Positions 9,870 to 20,333 of a stretch of DNA of 64,000 bases are shown one piece after another. The notes under the pieces were generated by a model that searched no databases, was not told the origin of the DNA, and was given only the letters and a program-made list of their open reading frames with translations. The DNA comes from Garcia nutans (Eukaryota > Streptophyta > Magnoliopsida > Malpighiales > Euphorbiaceae): contig CANTUV010000009.1 of NCBI GenBank assembly GCA_947685225.1, positions 3,348,001 to 3,412,000 of the forward strand, read 5' to 3'. The translations under genes and the position numbers were made by a program. Each line of letters opens with the position of its first letter. The stretch's first letter is position 1.

Positions 9870-10627
9870 CATTATTTGGTTACTAAATTACCCATGGACC
9901 ACCCACCAAATTTACTCGTGGCTAATTTTCCTGGAAACTTAAGTTATATGAAAATTATCTAGAAAATTTTTCATAACTAAAATTCCTAGGTAATTCTTAA
10001 ATAAATTAGAAATTTTATTTTATTTTTGAAGTATTTAGGAATTACTTAAAGAATTTATGCTTGGATAAATTTTTTGGGTAATCATTAGGTAAATTTTGAT
10101 TGATAAAATTTTTACCTTTAAATTACTTACGAGTACCTACCCACGAAATAAACATTGTGGGTAAATTTTGGTTAAGAAAATTTTATTCTTAAATTATCTA
10201 GAAATTACACAAAAAATTTATCCACGAAAAAGTCTCTTGGATAATCTCTAGGTGACATTTGATTGAGAAAATTTTAGTTTTTAAATTATCCAGAAAATTT
10301 ATTTATAGATATTTTTTTTGGTAATATATGCATAAATGATAAATTACCAAGTAATTTACCCATGGAATGTTTACCCATAAACATGTTTCCTTAGTATGCT
10401 ATGGGTAAATTTAGGCAGAAAATTCATGCCTTAATTTACCCATAAATTACTCAGAAAAAATGAATTTCTAAATAAATTCATAGGTAAATTCTTGGATAAT
10501 CTCTAGGTAATTTTAAAATATTTTTTTTTCAATGAATTTTTTGGTATTCCTTGGGTAATTCATGGGTATTTACTCAGAAAAGTTATCCATAGGTAAAATT
10601 CTGTAGTTAAATTATAATTTTCTTATA
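9870..10627. repeat. Repetitive DNA with many GGTAAATT / AATTTACC words; possible CACTA-type end
   Basis: Words such as TAATTTACCCATGG, GGTAAATTTTGATTG and GGTAATTCATGGG recur in both orientations across the block, a subterminal-repeat pattern. Near 10615-10627 the sequence TTTTCTTATAGTG resembles a degraded CACTA terminus on the minus strand. The matching left end was not found. The last 200 bp recur at 54697-54895. Confidence 0.4.
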
Positions 10628-12037
10628 GTGAATCTCTTGCAAATATGAACATATTGCGACCATATATACATAGTTATTGCTAATAATATAAAAATAAATT
10701 TTTCTCTAAAAAAAATTGATTACTATTTATAACAAATTTATTTATTCTCTCACAAATATTAATCAATTCTGACCACGTATAAAAAGTATCGCTAATAATA
10801 TGATACTAATTTTTTCTCCAAAATAAGTAATTACTATTTATAATCAATTTTTCTAATCCCTTGCAAATATGATCATATTGCGACCACATATAAATAGTTA
10901 TCGCTAATAATATGGGTGCCTATTTTTTCACTAAAAAATAGATTACTATTTATATCAAATCTTCATATTCTCGTGCAAATATTAACTTATTACAACCACA
11001 TATAAAAAATCATCGCTAATAATATGATATCAAAAATTTTCTCCAAAATATTTTTCAAGTTTTGCGATAAAATTTTCTAATCTCTCGCAAATATTTAACA
11101 TATTACAACTACCTATAAAATTTCATCATAAAAAAATAAGGCGTCAATATTTTTCTCCAAAATATTAATCACTATTTGCAATAAACTATTATAATCTCTC
11201 ACAAATATTATTCTATTTGTGACAATATATAAATAGTTATCGCTGATAATATGGTACCGATTTTTAAAATATAAATTCTACTTTTTATTTGCTACAAAAA
11301 ATTTTATATCCTCGCTAATAACTAAGATTTAGCAATAAAGTAATATATTCGGTTGCAAATAATCTTTCTATTGCTACGACTCATAAAATGTCGTCGCTAA
11401 TAGTATGGAGCCAAATTTTTCCTTAGAAAATAACTATTAGTGGCAACTCTTTATACTATTAGTGACAACATAAAAAATTATGACAACTAATAAATTTTTT
11501 TGGACAACAAAGTAACTGGTATCGCTAAAAGTTTATTAATGATAAATTTTAGCATCGACTCCTAAATATTTTTTGCAGATGACATATTTTTTTTTGTAGT
11601 GATTATATTCACACTTTGATCTCGAGTTTGATAACTAAATATTCTTCTTTAGTATATGTAATCAATCAAAAGAAAAGACTACTTGTAAGTTCTATAGCAA
11701 AATTAAGCCTCAAAAAAGGAAAAAAAATTAAGTTACAACATTCATCCAAATAAATATAGAGACTAGGAAAATGATTTTATTATAAGTCTCCATATATTAA
11801 TTCCTCACATAAAGAGAAACACATAAACATAGGGAAAAGAAAAAACCATCTAATTCTTAATTGTTCCACTCATAGCAAACACTATATTTGTTAACATTAT
11901 AATCAAACATGCAAGGACCATTTTGTTTGATAATCCATTTAGAAATAGAGCATTTGGGGAAATCTCTATTTTGTATATAAATATCAAACCAATGCTGCTT
12001 ATTTTCAAACATCATGCTACAATAATAGTGTGTAATA
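10431..12037 (+). repeat. Duplicated block A, left part (copy of 54697-56518)
   Basis: Sequence from about 10431 up to the Copia-1 insertion matches 54697 onward in the same orientation, through the CACTA-like repeats and into the S1 gene. Copy A lacks about 40 bp that copy B has directly after the CACTA end. The duplication therefore includes both the transposon debris and the S1/NLR locus and predates both Copia insertions. Confidence 0.9.
10628..11601. mobile_element. CACTA-like element end with degenerate subterminal tandem repeats
   Basis: A unit of roughly 110-120 bp containing CGCTAATAATATG, a TTTTTCTCCAAAATA stretch, GATTACTATTTATAA and CTCTCGCAAATATTA is repeated about eight times with decay. 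The block ends at 11601 in a T-run followed by GTAGTG, the complement of CACTAC plus an A-run typical of CACTA termini. Subterminal repeats are a hallmark of En/Spm elements. No transposase is present and the left end is not defined, so this is a deletion derivative or a fragment. The same block lies at 54896-55864. Confidence 0.5.
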
Positions 12038-12517
12038 TGTTAGAATTAATTTTAAATTGTTAAAATTAATCCTCTAATTAATCATAAGTGTGGGCTAAAT
12101 ATATTTAAATATTAAATATGTATTGCAGTCAAATTAAAATAGTCAAATTAAAGTTATGATCAAATAAGGATTATTGATTATTGAGGTGTCCTACTCGTAA
12201 TAGGATTATAATTGTAGAGACCATTAAGTGTTTCTATTTTGTTGAAGGACCAAAATAGAAATTTATTCAGTTATAAATAAGGGGTCGTGGTCTCCGGGGG
12301 AACATAACAATTTTGAGAGAACATTACGTTCCTTCAGTAGTGCTTCCGCTAAACTTAAAGTGTATCCCCTGGAAGACGACAAACTCCAAAATCGTCTTCA
12401 ACATCAACATACGATGATGTCAGGTATGCAATTCTGCCTTTTGCAATTTAATTTGAATAATCTAGTGATCTACGCATATTTTATGTTTTAGGGGAATCAG
12501 GTTTTTTTCCCCTTTCA
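12038..12517 (+). repeat. Copia-1 5' LTR
   Basis: 480 bp, TG...CA ends, containing an AGTTATAAATAAGG TATA-like box at about 12270. Almost identical to 17726-18205. Confidence 0.95.
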
Positions 12518-12519
12518 AT

Positions 12520-12531
12520 TAGTATCAGAGC
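12520..12531 (+). other. Copia-1 primer-binding site (initiator Met tRNA, one mismatch)
   Basis: TAGTATCAGAGC, two bases after the LTR; the standard plant site is TGGTATCAGAGC. The G-to-A change at the second base is notable because the copy still inserted recently. Confidence 0.85.
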
Positions 12532-12931
12532 CCTGTGCTAGGTTGCTAGATTTTCCGATTAAATTGATTTTTATTTTTATTCTAGAAAATTAATTCGGTT
12601 ATTGTAATTTTCTAGAATTAATTTGGAATCAAATTTGGTAATCTGAAATCAATTTTGGTTTGATTTGTTTTTTGGATTAAATTACTGAGATTATTTAATT
12701 AATTCTGGAAAAATCAAATTTCTGGACTTGAATTTTGGTTTGTGATTTTTTCTGGAATTAATTAATTTTTGGTTAATTAATTATGTAAATTAATTAAAGA
12801 TTATAAAAAAAAAATCTGTCTTGAAACTGTTCTTCGAAGCACAGTTTCATTGGGCTCAGTTTAAAGGGTACTGCGTAAGGCTACAGAGCAGGGGAAGGAA
12901 CGAAAATAAAATATTTTTTAAATATTGCAAA

Positions 12932-13080
12932 CAGGTCCTTCAACTTTTGATAATTCGATTTTGACCTAGAAAGTTTTGTAATTTCTATTTTCACCCACAA
13001 AACTTTTAATAATTTAATTTTTAGCCCAAATTTTTCTATTTATTCTTTTTTGGCCCAGAAAATTTTTTTATTTTTTATTT
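12932..13080 (+). repeat. Tandem ~33-36-bp units in the Copia-1 leader
   Basis: About four or five degenerate copies of a unit of the form GGTCC-N-AAACTTTT-N-AATTT-N-TTTT lie between the primer-binding site and gag. A related but different series occurs in the Copia-3 leader (about 61690-61810, minus strand). Confidence 0.6.
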
Positions 13081-13340
13081 TTTATTTTTATTAATTAAAG
13101 TTTATTTTTATTGCAATATTTGATTGAGTTTAAATTTAATAAGTATAAATATTGCAATCAATTTATTATAATTTGAGAATTTTATTGAGTTTAAATTTTG
13201 GTATTTTAGTCCTGATTGTGTCTAATATTTTTAATAATAAATTAATTGAAGCAATAAGTCACCAAAGTGGCCTCTATTGTTTTAATTAATTTATTTGGGA
13301 TATTAGACAGGTGTATTAAAATTCGTTGCGGGTAGTATGC

Positions 13341-13452
13341 CGGCCCAAAGGAAGGCTGTTATCTGGCTGAGTTTTGAATACACGTGTTGCAATAAATATG
13401 TGACAATTATTTGGTTTTATCCATGTGGATAATATATCGGCCCAAAGGAAGG
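13341..13452 (+). repeat. Duplicated CGGCCCAAAGGAAGG motif in the Copia-1 leader
   Basis: The 15-base word occurs at 13341-13355 and 13438-13452, each followed by TTATCTG-like sequence. Both copies are kept in Copia-3 at 61250-61264 and 61347-61361 on the other strand. Conserved spacing of 97 bp in both elements suggests a leader element for packaging or translation. Confidence 0.7.
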
Positions 13453-13719
13453 TTATTATCTGACGGGACTAATTGTCAATAATTTGATTGCTGCGTGAGA
13501 TACCAATTACAGTTAATATTTTATGTCCAAAGATGAGAATATTAACGTTGTGTCTGGTATCTTATTTCCATTATTTAAACTCAAAATCAAGTTTATAATT
13601 TGTGGATCGTGAGCGTACAATTTTTTATTTTTCTTTTTCTCTGAATTTAGCTAATATGCTATATAAACTCCTAGTGTACCTTTTCTTTAGAGGTTAAACT
13701 TAGATTTAGAAATTCAAAC

Positions 13720-16700
13720 ATGTTGATTTATCTGAGACGCATGCATTTGGACTTAGCATTTAGGAAGGATGAACCTATTTCTCCTACTGAAGAGAGCAAA
13801 GATGCTCAGAGGGTTCAGTATGAGAAGTGAGAGATTTTTTATCTTGCTTGGGTCCAGTGATCATGCATCAAAGAATCCCAGAAATATTTGAGGAGCCACT
13901 CTGCTAAAGCTATAATGCTATGAACTACCTTGCCCAACTGGAAAGCGACTATGTCAAGTGTGATGAAGTCGAAGTGGGGACATTTTCAGCAATCTAATTT
14001 TCGTTAGGTATACTGGCAATGGTAGTATTAGGGAGCATATTCTGAGTATGTCCTAAATAGCCAAGAGGCTAAAGGCTCTGGATTTTGTTTTACCAGATGA
14101 CCTTTTAATCTATCTAGTTGATGGCTAATAAAGGGGAGAATGCTCGTTTAGTTGCTTCAGCAGATAAGGACAAAGGTAAAAAGAAGAATAAGACTGCTAA
14201 TAGAAGGACTGTCCCAATTACACCACGCGACGTATAAAGAAGGGTAGTACCTTGTTTGGTTTATTATGAGGTTAATTCAACTTTAGTATTTAGAAACACT
14301 TATTGAATGGATTACAGTGCCACTATTCATATAAATGTTTCATTGTAGAGTTACTTGAACTACTGAAAACCAATTGACGGTGAAAGATACGTCTATATAG
14401 TAAATGGCAAACTGGTAGAAGTAGAGACATAAAAACATTTTAGATTGTGTTTAAGAACTGGATATTATTTGAATCTTATAGATACTTTTGTTATACTATC
14501 TTTTAGATAGAATTTGGTCTCTGTTTCTTATTTGGACAAATTTGTTTTTTACTTGTTCATTTAGAAACAGATAATTTACTTTATCTATAGATTCAATTAT
14601 TTGATACTAGTTTCTTAAATGTTTATGATAATCTATATACGTTAAATGTCAATGCTTCTTATAATGAAACTCTGCATGTGAGTACTAGAGATATCAAAGG
14701 AAAGCTGGATATGGATAACTCAGCTGAACTTTGACACAGATGTTTGGATTACACATCCAAATCTAGAATAGAACATCTTGTGTCAAATGGTATCCTAGAT
14801 ACATTTGATTACACAGATTTGGATTTCTATGTTAAGAATACTAAGTTAAAATAGACCAAACATAGAGATTAGGTGCTATTAAGTCTTCAGTCATCTTAGA
14901 GTTGATATATATGGATATCTGTGGTTTATTCTCTATAGCATCATGAATGACCAAAGATAATTCATATCATTCATAAGATGATTACTCACGTTAAAGGTAC
15001 CTATATCTCATTCATGAAAAATCTAAGTCTGTGGACGCTTTATTTTAATCTTATAAGGCTGAAGTTGAAAATCAACTCAGAAAGAAAATTAAATCTATTA
15101 CATCTGACTGTGGTTGTGAGTACTGTGGCAGATTTAATAGCTCAGGTGCGTAGCGTTCTGGACCAATTGTTATTTTCCTACAGAAATGTGGTATAGTCCA
15201 TCAGTACACAATGATTGGTATAACCAGTATGAATGGTGATGCTGAGAGACATTACAAGACTCTTTTGGATTTGATGAGGAGTATGATTAGTCATTCATCC
15301 TTATCAGAGTCTTTTCTAAGAAAAAGCATTAAATATAGCAGTCTATCTTTCTAATTAAGAACCAATCAAAGTAGTCTAAGTACTTTCATACTTAGGGATA
15401 TCCAGCTAAGGCTAGGCCTTATAGGCCTAATAAGGGTAAAATTGGACTCCAAATATGTTAACTGCTACTTTATTGGTTATTCTGAGTGATCATAGGGTCT
15501 AAATTTTATATTCCTACTACCATATTAGTGTATTGAGATGTGTATTGTGACATTCTTTAGGATGTTGAGCTTGAGGGGGGAAATAAGGTTATAAACATTA
15601 TCTTTGAGGAGAGATCAAGTTAGGAAATTTTGATTCTCATCATTGTTTTCTGGAGTGGTAGTGTCACTCTTATTCTAGAAGCAATTCTAGATCCAATATA
15701 AGACAATGTTAAAGAACTTCCCATTAGTTTGAAGATCCGTTCTTCATTAGGATCAAGCTCATCAACCTTAAGAATTTGAGCCAGAACATGTACCTTTAAA
15801 TAGGTCCATTAGAGAGAAGAGAAGTGCTATTCTAGATGTTTATGTAGTATTTCTATAGGATTCTAACTCTCATAAGTGGATTGAGGCAATGAGTGAAGAG
15901 TTTAAGTTTATGCAAGACAATAAAGTTTGGAATCTTATCCCATTATCTGAAGGAAAGAAACCTATTGGTTTTAAATGAATATTTAAGACCAAAAGGAATT
16001 CTAAAGGTAATATGGAGAGATATAAAGCATGTCTTGCAGTTAAAGGCTTTACTCAGAAGGAATGGATTGACTATAAAGAGATCTTCTCTTTGGTTTTATT
16101 GAAGAACTCTTTTAGGACAATCATGGCTCTCGTTGCACAATTGTTCTTGAGTTTCATCAAATGGATATTGAGATTGTGTTTATCTATGGAGACATTGATA
16201 AAACAATCTATTTGGTGCAGTCAGATTGCTTTGAATAAGGAAACTCAAAGCTACTGATATGCAAATTAAGAAAATCCATTTATAGGCTCAAGCAAGCATC
16301 TCGTTTGTGGTACTTTAGTTCCATCAAGTAGTTGTCTCATTTGGTATTGAGACAAATGCTATTGAGGACTGTGTATATCACTGTGTGTTTCACTAATTCA
16401 GTGGGAGTAGGTTTATTTTCCTGGTTTTATGTGTGGATAGCATAATTTTTGTTACCAGCTGTAAGGTCTTGTTGCATGAAAGGTTTAGATAAAGTTTCTT
16501 TTGTATTAGGGATCCAGATACTTCAAGATCACTCTCGATGTATTCTTGGATTATTACAAAAGAGCTACATTTAGAATATGCTCAAGAGGTTTGGTATGCA
16601 AGAATATAAACCAATTTATACCCATGATCATCATAGGTGATAAGTTTAGTCTCATACAGTGTTTTAAGGATGAACTTGAGGTTCAGTAGATGTAGCAGTT

Positions 16701-17330
16701 TCCTATACATCGGCAGTTGGGATTCTGGTGTATACTCAAGTTTATACTTATCTGAATATTGTGTTTATAATTGGCATGTTAGGTTGATATCTTAGTGATC
16801 CAAAAATGGATCATTGGAAGGCAGCCAATAAGGTTTTAAGATATATTTAGAGAATAAAGGAACGTATGCTCACATACAGAAAGTCAGATTAGTATGAGAT
16901 CATTTGGTATACTGATTCTGACTTTATCGAATGTCTTGAGTAGCAAAAGATCCACATTAGACTACATTCCATGGTTTTGGAATTTGTAGTATGCTATGAG
17001 ACATTTGATCATGAGTTTTTTTTTTACTTTGCTGAATGTCACAGGGCTGCACATTATGGCTAGCATTGAAAATGCTAATAAAGTTTTAAGTGTGACATTA
17101 ATTCAGCAGTTTGATTCTCCAATGACAGTAGGAGCTATTTGGTATTTAGTTTCTGGCTGTAAATGGAGAAAATACAGAGTGGACAGATATCCATAGAGCA
17201 TGTTAGAACGAACTCCGTAATTATAGATCCTCTTACTAAGGCATTGATACCGAAAGTCTTTCATGAGCACACTGCTCATGTGGGTGTCATATTGTTTGAG
17301 GATATTTAGTTTCAGTGGGAGTTTTGTTCA
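13720..17330 (+). pseudogene. Copia-1 gag-pol remnant
   Basis: Short stretches read as Copia proteins in order: a gag segment near 13740-14190 (AFRKDEP, then KDKGKKKNKT), a protease-like region near 14300, a GAG-pre-integrase/integrase region near 14700-15300, the RT start near 15890-16110 (KVWNLIPLSEGKKP, ERYKACLAVKGFTQKE) and RNase H near 16900-17190. Every segment is broken by stops or shifts; for example TGA at 15976-15978 replaces a tryptophan codon in the motif before IFKT. The zinc knuckle is missing. No full protein can be made from this copy. Confidence 0.85.
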
Positions 17331-17725
17331 TTATGTTTTCATTATGTTTTGAATGCTCTATTTGGTTTTGGATATGTTAATTCAGTTTCTGCAGAAAATG
17401 AAGTATTCACTTTTGTTTATTACACTCTGTGTTATTTTTGTGGTTGATCTCAATTAAGTGTGACCAGTTGGAAACAGGCATGATTAGATCATATTACATG
17501 TAGTTTCCATGCTACATTCCTATTATTGATCTATGTCATTCGAGAGTATTGATAATGTGATTGATGGTGGCTTGAGTCACGATGAATGTGGCGACTGGCC
17601 CTTCAGTCCTTTATCGATATAATCAATGGACGAGATTGTTTGAGGCACCTTCAGTATGACTGCTTTTATGAGCTCATTAAGGTATATACATTTATATTTA
17701 ATATATGTTAGCCCAAGTGGGAGAT

Positions 17726-18205
17726 TGTTAGAATTAATTTTAAATTGTTAAAATTAATCCTCTAATTAATCATAAGTGTGGGCTAAATATATTTAAATAT
17801 TAAATATGTATTGCAGTCAAATTAAAATAGTCAAATTAAAGTTATGATCAAATAAGGATTATTGATTATTGAGGTGTCCTACTCGTAATAGGATTATAAT
17901 TGTAGAGACCATTAAGTGTTTCTATTTTGTTGAAGGACCAAAATAGAAATTTATTCAGTTATAAATAAGGGGTCGTGGTCTCCGGGGGAACATAACAATT
18001 TTGAGAGAACATTACGTTCCTTCAGTAGTGCTTCCGCTAAACTTAAAGTGTATCCCCTGGAAGACGACAAACTCCAAAATCGTCTTCAACATCAACATAC
18101 GATGATGTCAGATATGCAATTCTGCCTTTTGCAATTTAATTTGAATAATCTAGTGATCTACGCATATTTTATGTTTTAGGGGAATCAGGTTTTTTTTCCC
18201 TTTCA
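17726..18205 (+). repeat. Copia-1 3' LTR
   Basis: 480 bp, preceded by the polypurine tract AAGTGGGAGAT at 17715-17725. Confidence 0.95.
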
Positions 18206-18438
18206 TAATACCCCAAAAATTGGGTGGAAACTTGAATTCAAATTTCTTGTGAAATGGCAGAAGCTTTTCACCTAAATCATCATCCTTTGATTTTGAGACT
18301 CAAACCTTGTTTTAACTCATTGCTTATTATTACTGTTGCGTGAGGTAGTAAAAATCCTGCTTCACTTATGCTTATCATTGATAACATTATTAGCGTTTGT
18401 AGCCAAAGGAGATTCTGAGTGAGGAAGAGATAATTCAT

Positions 18439-19030
18439 AAATTTTTTTTTTATGATTTTGGAAAAAAATTTATGATTTGGGTTGAGAATAGAAAATTAAG
18501 TTATGAACTTGGTTTTATTAATTTATCTATGTTTACCATACTCATTAATGGTGACTATCCATATAGGATATAGAAAGAAAAATAAGAAAATCAGTTGCCG
18601 GATTTTTTTAAGGAATAATACCCTTTAAAGTTAATTATTTTGGCTCTTTCTCTTCAATATATATATATATATATATTTACTTGTATATATATATATATTG
18701 TTTTTTTAAGGATATATACATATATATTTACTTGTAACTCATATCGATTCATTAACTTTTTTTTAATATATTTTTGCTTGTCATGATTTTTTTTTAGGAT
18801 AAGTGCGTGTCATGATTTTTAATAGGTTATGTTGAATGAATAATTAGTTTTGGCGTCCCACACGGTAAGTCCATCATTTTCGTTTCATGTCCCACACGGT
18901 AATGTTTTGACTTTGAATAACAAAATAATAAATGAATAAATGCATATATGGAAACCTTATAATAATCTTTACTGTCATTTTATAACATTATCATTTTCTT
19001 ATGTTTCTCTGATAATATCAGATGATGCAC
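18439..19030 (+). promoter_or_regulatory. S1-A/NLR divergent intergenic region with collapsed NLR start
   Basis: About 590 bp separate the S1-A start (minus strand) from the place where an NLR should begin (plus strand). The right half matches the sequence upstream of the open NLR at 20110-20333 and the one at 63290-63518. The word CCCACACGG occurs twice, near 18858 and 18892. At about 19020 the NLR start codon and following codons are missing: relative to 63500-63560, 39 bp have been removed between two ATCA words, and the sequence then runs into the post-NLR spacer. Confidence 0.65.
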
Positions 19031-19079
19031 TTGAATCGTTTTTTTTAAATTTGACATTCTTGTAACTGGACATTCTTTT

Positions 19080-19560
19080 TTTCATAATCGTCTTTTTTAA
19101 ATAAATAAATTAATAATTATTTATGCGAAATTATTGTAATTGGGGATAGTAAAAATTTGGTATGTAATAAAATTTATCAAACTAAAAGGTTCTATAAAAT
19201 TAGTTATGCCAAAATAAAAGTGTTTTTCAATATATATACAAACGAAAGAATAAATAAATAGATCAATATCAATTTTAATCTAAAAACCGAAACATAACTT
19301 ATCATAAACAGAATAATAAAATTTAAAACTTATTTTTAAATTTAACTACTTACAGTTATGAAATATCGTGGTTCTTAATTTAATCTGAGTTTTATATATA
19401 TATATTTTATTAAACATATTTGCTCCAACATTAATCTTTTCTTTAAAAAAAATATTTATAATATTCAAAAAATTAAAAAGATTAACCCAATTTCTATAAT
19501 TACAAATTTTGTGTAGTATTACAATTTCTATAATTGTTTTAGATTCAAAATACAAAATCT
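19080..19560. repeat. Spacer repeat, copy 1 of 3
   Basis: AT-rich spacer with AATAATTATTTATGCGA and GGTTCTATAAAATTAG words. The same spacer follows the open NLR at 22270-22650 and lies at 63620-64000. Confidence 0.85.
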
Positions 19561-19963
19561 CATATTTATAAGATAGAGAAAAATAATGTTGTGATGGAAG
19601 ATTAGGGTTATAAATAATTTTGAGACAGTTGCAATGCTATAAAGTTTTTGAATTTTAAGACCATTATGCAATGACAATTTTGTGTCCTAGTTATAATTTT
19701 GAATGATAAAAATTTGAGACTTGAAGAATTAAAAGGAAATGAAGTTCACAATGGTAGGTATCCGCTGCCAACCAAAAGTTTGTTGAGGTCTAGTAGGTCT
19801 TATTATTTCTTATTAAATTTTATTTATTCTTTTCACATTTTCTGTTTTCTCTTCTTTACATGGCTCCTCCATTTTGATCTTTTTTTAATTATCCACGTTC
19901 ACGCACATGCCCACCCACCTAAATAAATACACCTCATATTAATTATTATAACCATAGCTCATA

Positions 19964-19995
<32 letters not shown>

Positions 19996-20110
19996 GTGAA
20001 AAAATAATTATTAATATGAAAATTTAATAAATTTATTTTTTTTATTTAAAATATTATTTACTAAATTTTTGAATTTGTATTTAATTTTAACTCATATGAT
20101 TCATTATCTT
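19561..20110. other. Intergenic DNA, no gene seen
   Basis: AT-rich, includes an (ATT)n microsatellite at 19966-19996. A short open frame at 19699-19926 has no recognisable motif. Confidence 0.5.
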
Positions 20111-20333
20111 TATTTTAATATATTTTTGCTTCTCTTGAATTTTTTTTTTTTTGATAAGTGCTTGTCATGATTTTTAATAGGTATGTTGATTGAATCATTT
20201 TCGTTTGATGTCCCACACGGTAATATTTTGACGTTGAGTAAATGCTTATATGGAAACCTCATAATAATCTTTACTACTATTTTATAACATTATCATTTTC
20301 CTGTGTTTTGTTTATCTGATAATATCAACAATC
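20110..20333 (+). promoter_or_regulatory. NLR upstream region (copy 2 of the repeated promoter)
   Basis: Matches the regions at 18740-19020 and 63240-63518, including TCATGATTTTTAATAGG, a CCCACACGG word and ATAATATCAACAA directly before the ATG. It lacks a stretch of about 35 bp with one CCCACACGG that the other two copies keep. No S1 gene lies directly upstream of this copy. Confidence 0.6.

Larger units (their letters stand above)
12038..18205 (+). mobile_element. Copia-1: complete LTR retrotransposon with decayed coding region
   Basis: The element is 6,168 bp, bounded by 480-bp LTRs and a 5-bp target-site duplication TAATA at 12033-12037 and 18206-18210; removing it rejoins the S1 sequence as seen in S1-C. 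The LTRs start TGTTAG and end CTTTCA. By eye they differ at two places, so insertion is recent. Despite that, gag-pol is full of stops and frame changes. A closely related internal region lies in Copia-3 on the other strand at 56519-62869. Confidence 0.95.
11857..18438 (-). pseudogene. S1-A: S-protein homologue (self-incompatibility S1 family), split by Copia-1
   Basis: Start at 18438 and stop at 11857 on the minus strand frame a small secreted S1-family protein, related to S1-C. Copia-1 sits inside the codons just after the NFWG motif. Downstream of it the C-terminal half still reads well, with HWFDIYIQNRDFPKC, NGPCMFDY and a final EWNN. The 5' part has a second break: relative to S1-B about 11 bp are missing where the conserved HCKS should be, causing a frameshift. 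S1 proteins are small secreted ligands; the poppy PrsS proteins act in self-incompatibility, most others have unknown roles. This copy cannot make a full protein. Confidence 0.85.
18206..19560 (+). repeat. Duplicated block A, right part (copy of 62870-64000)
   Basis: Holds the 5' end of S1-A, the shared intergenic region, a collapsed NLR start and the spacer that elsewhere follows the NLR 3' end. Matches 62870-64000 in the same orientation with small indels; the TA-rich stretch at 18657-18700 differs in length. Confidence 0.9.
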
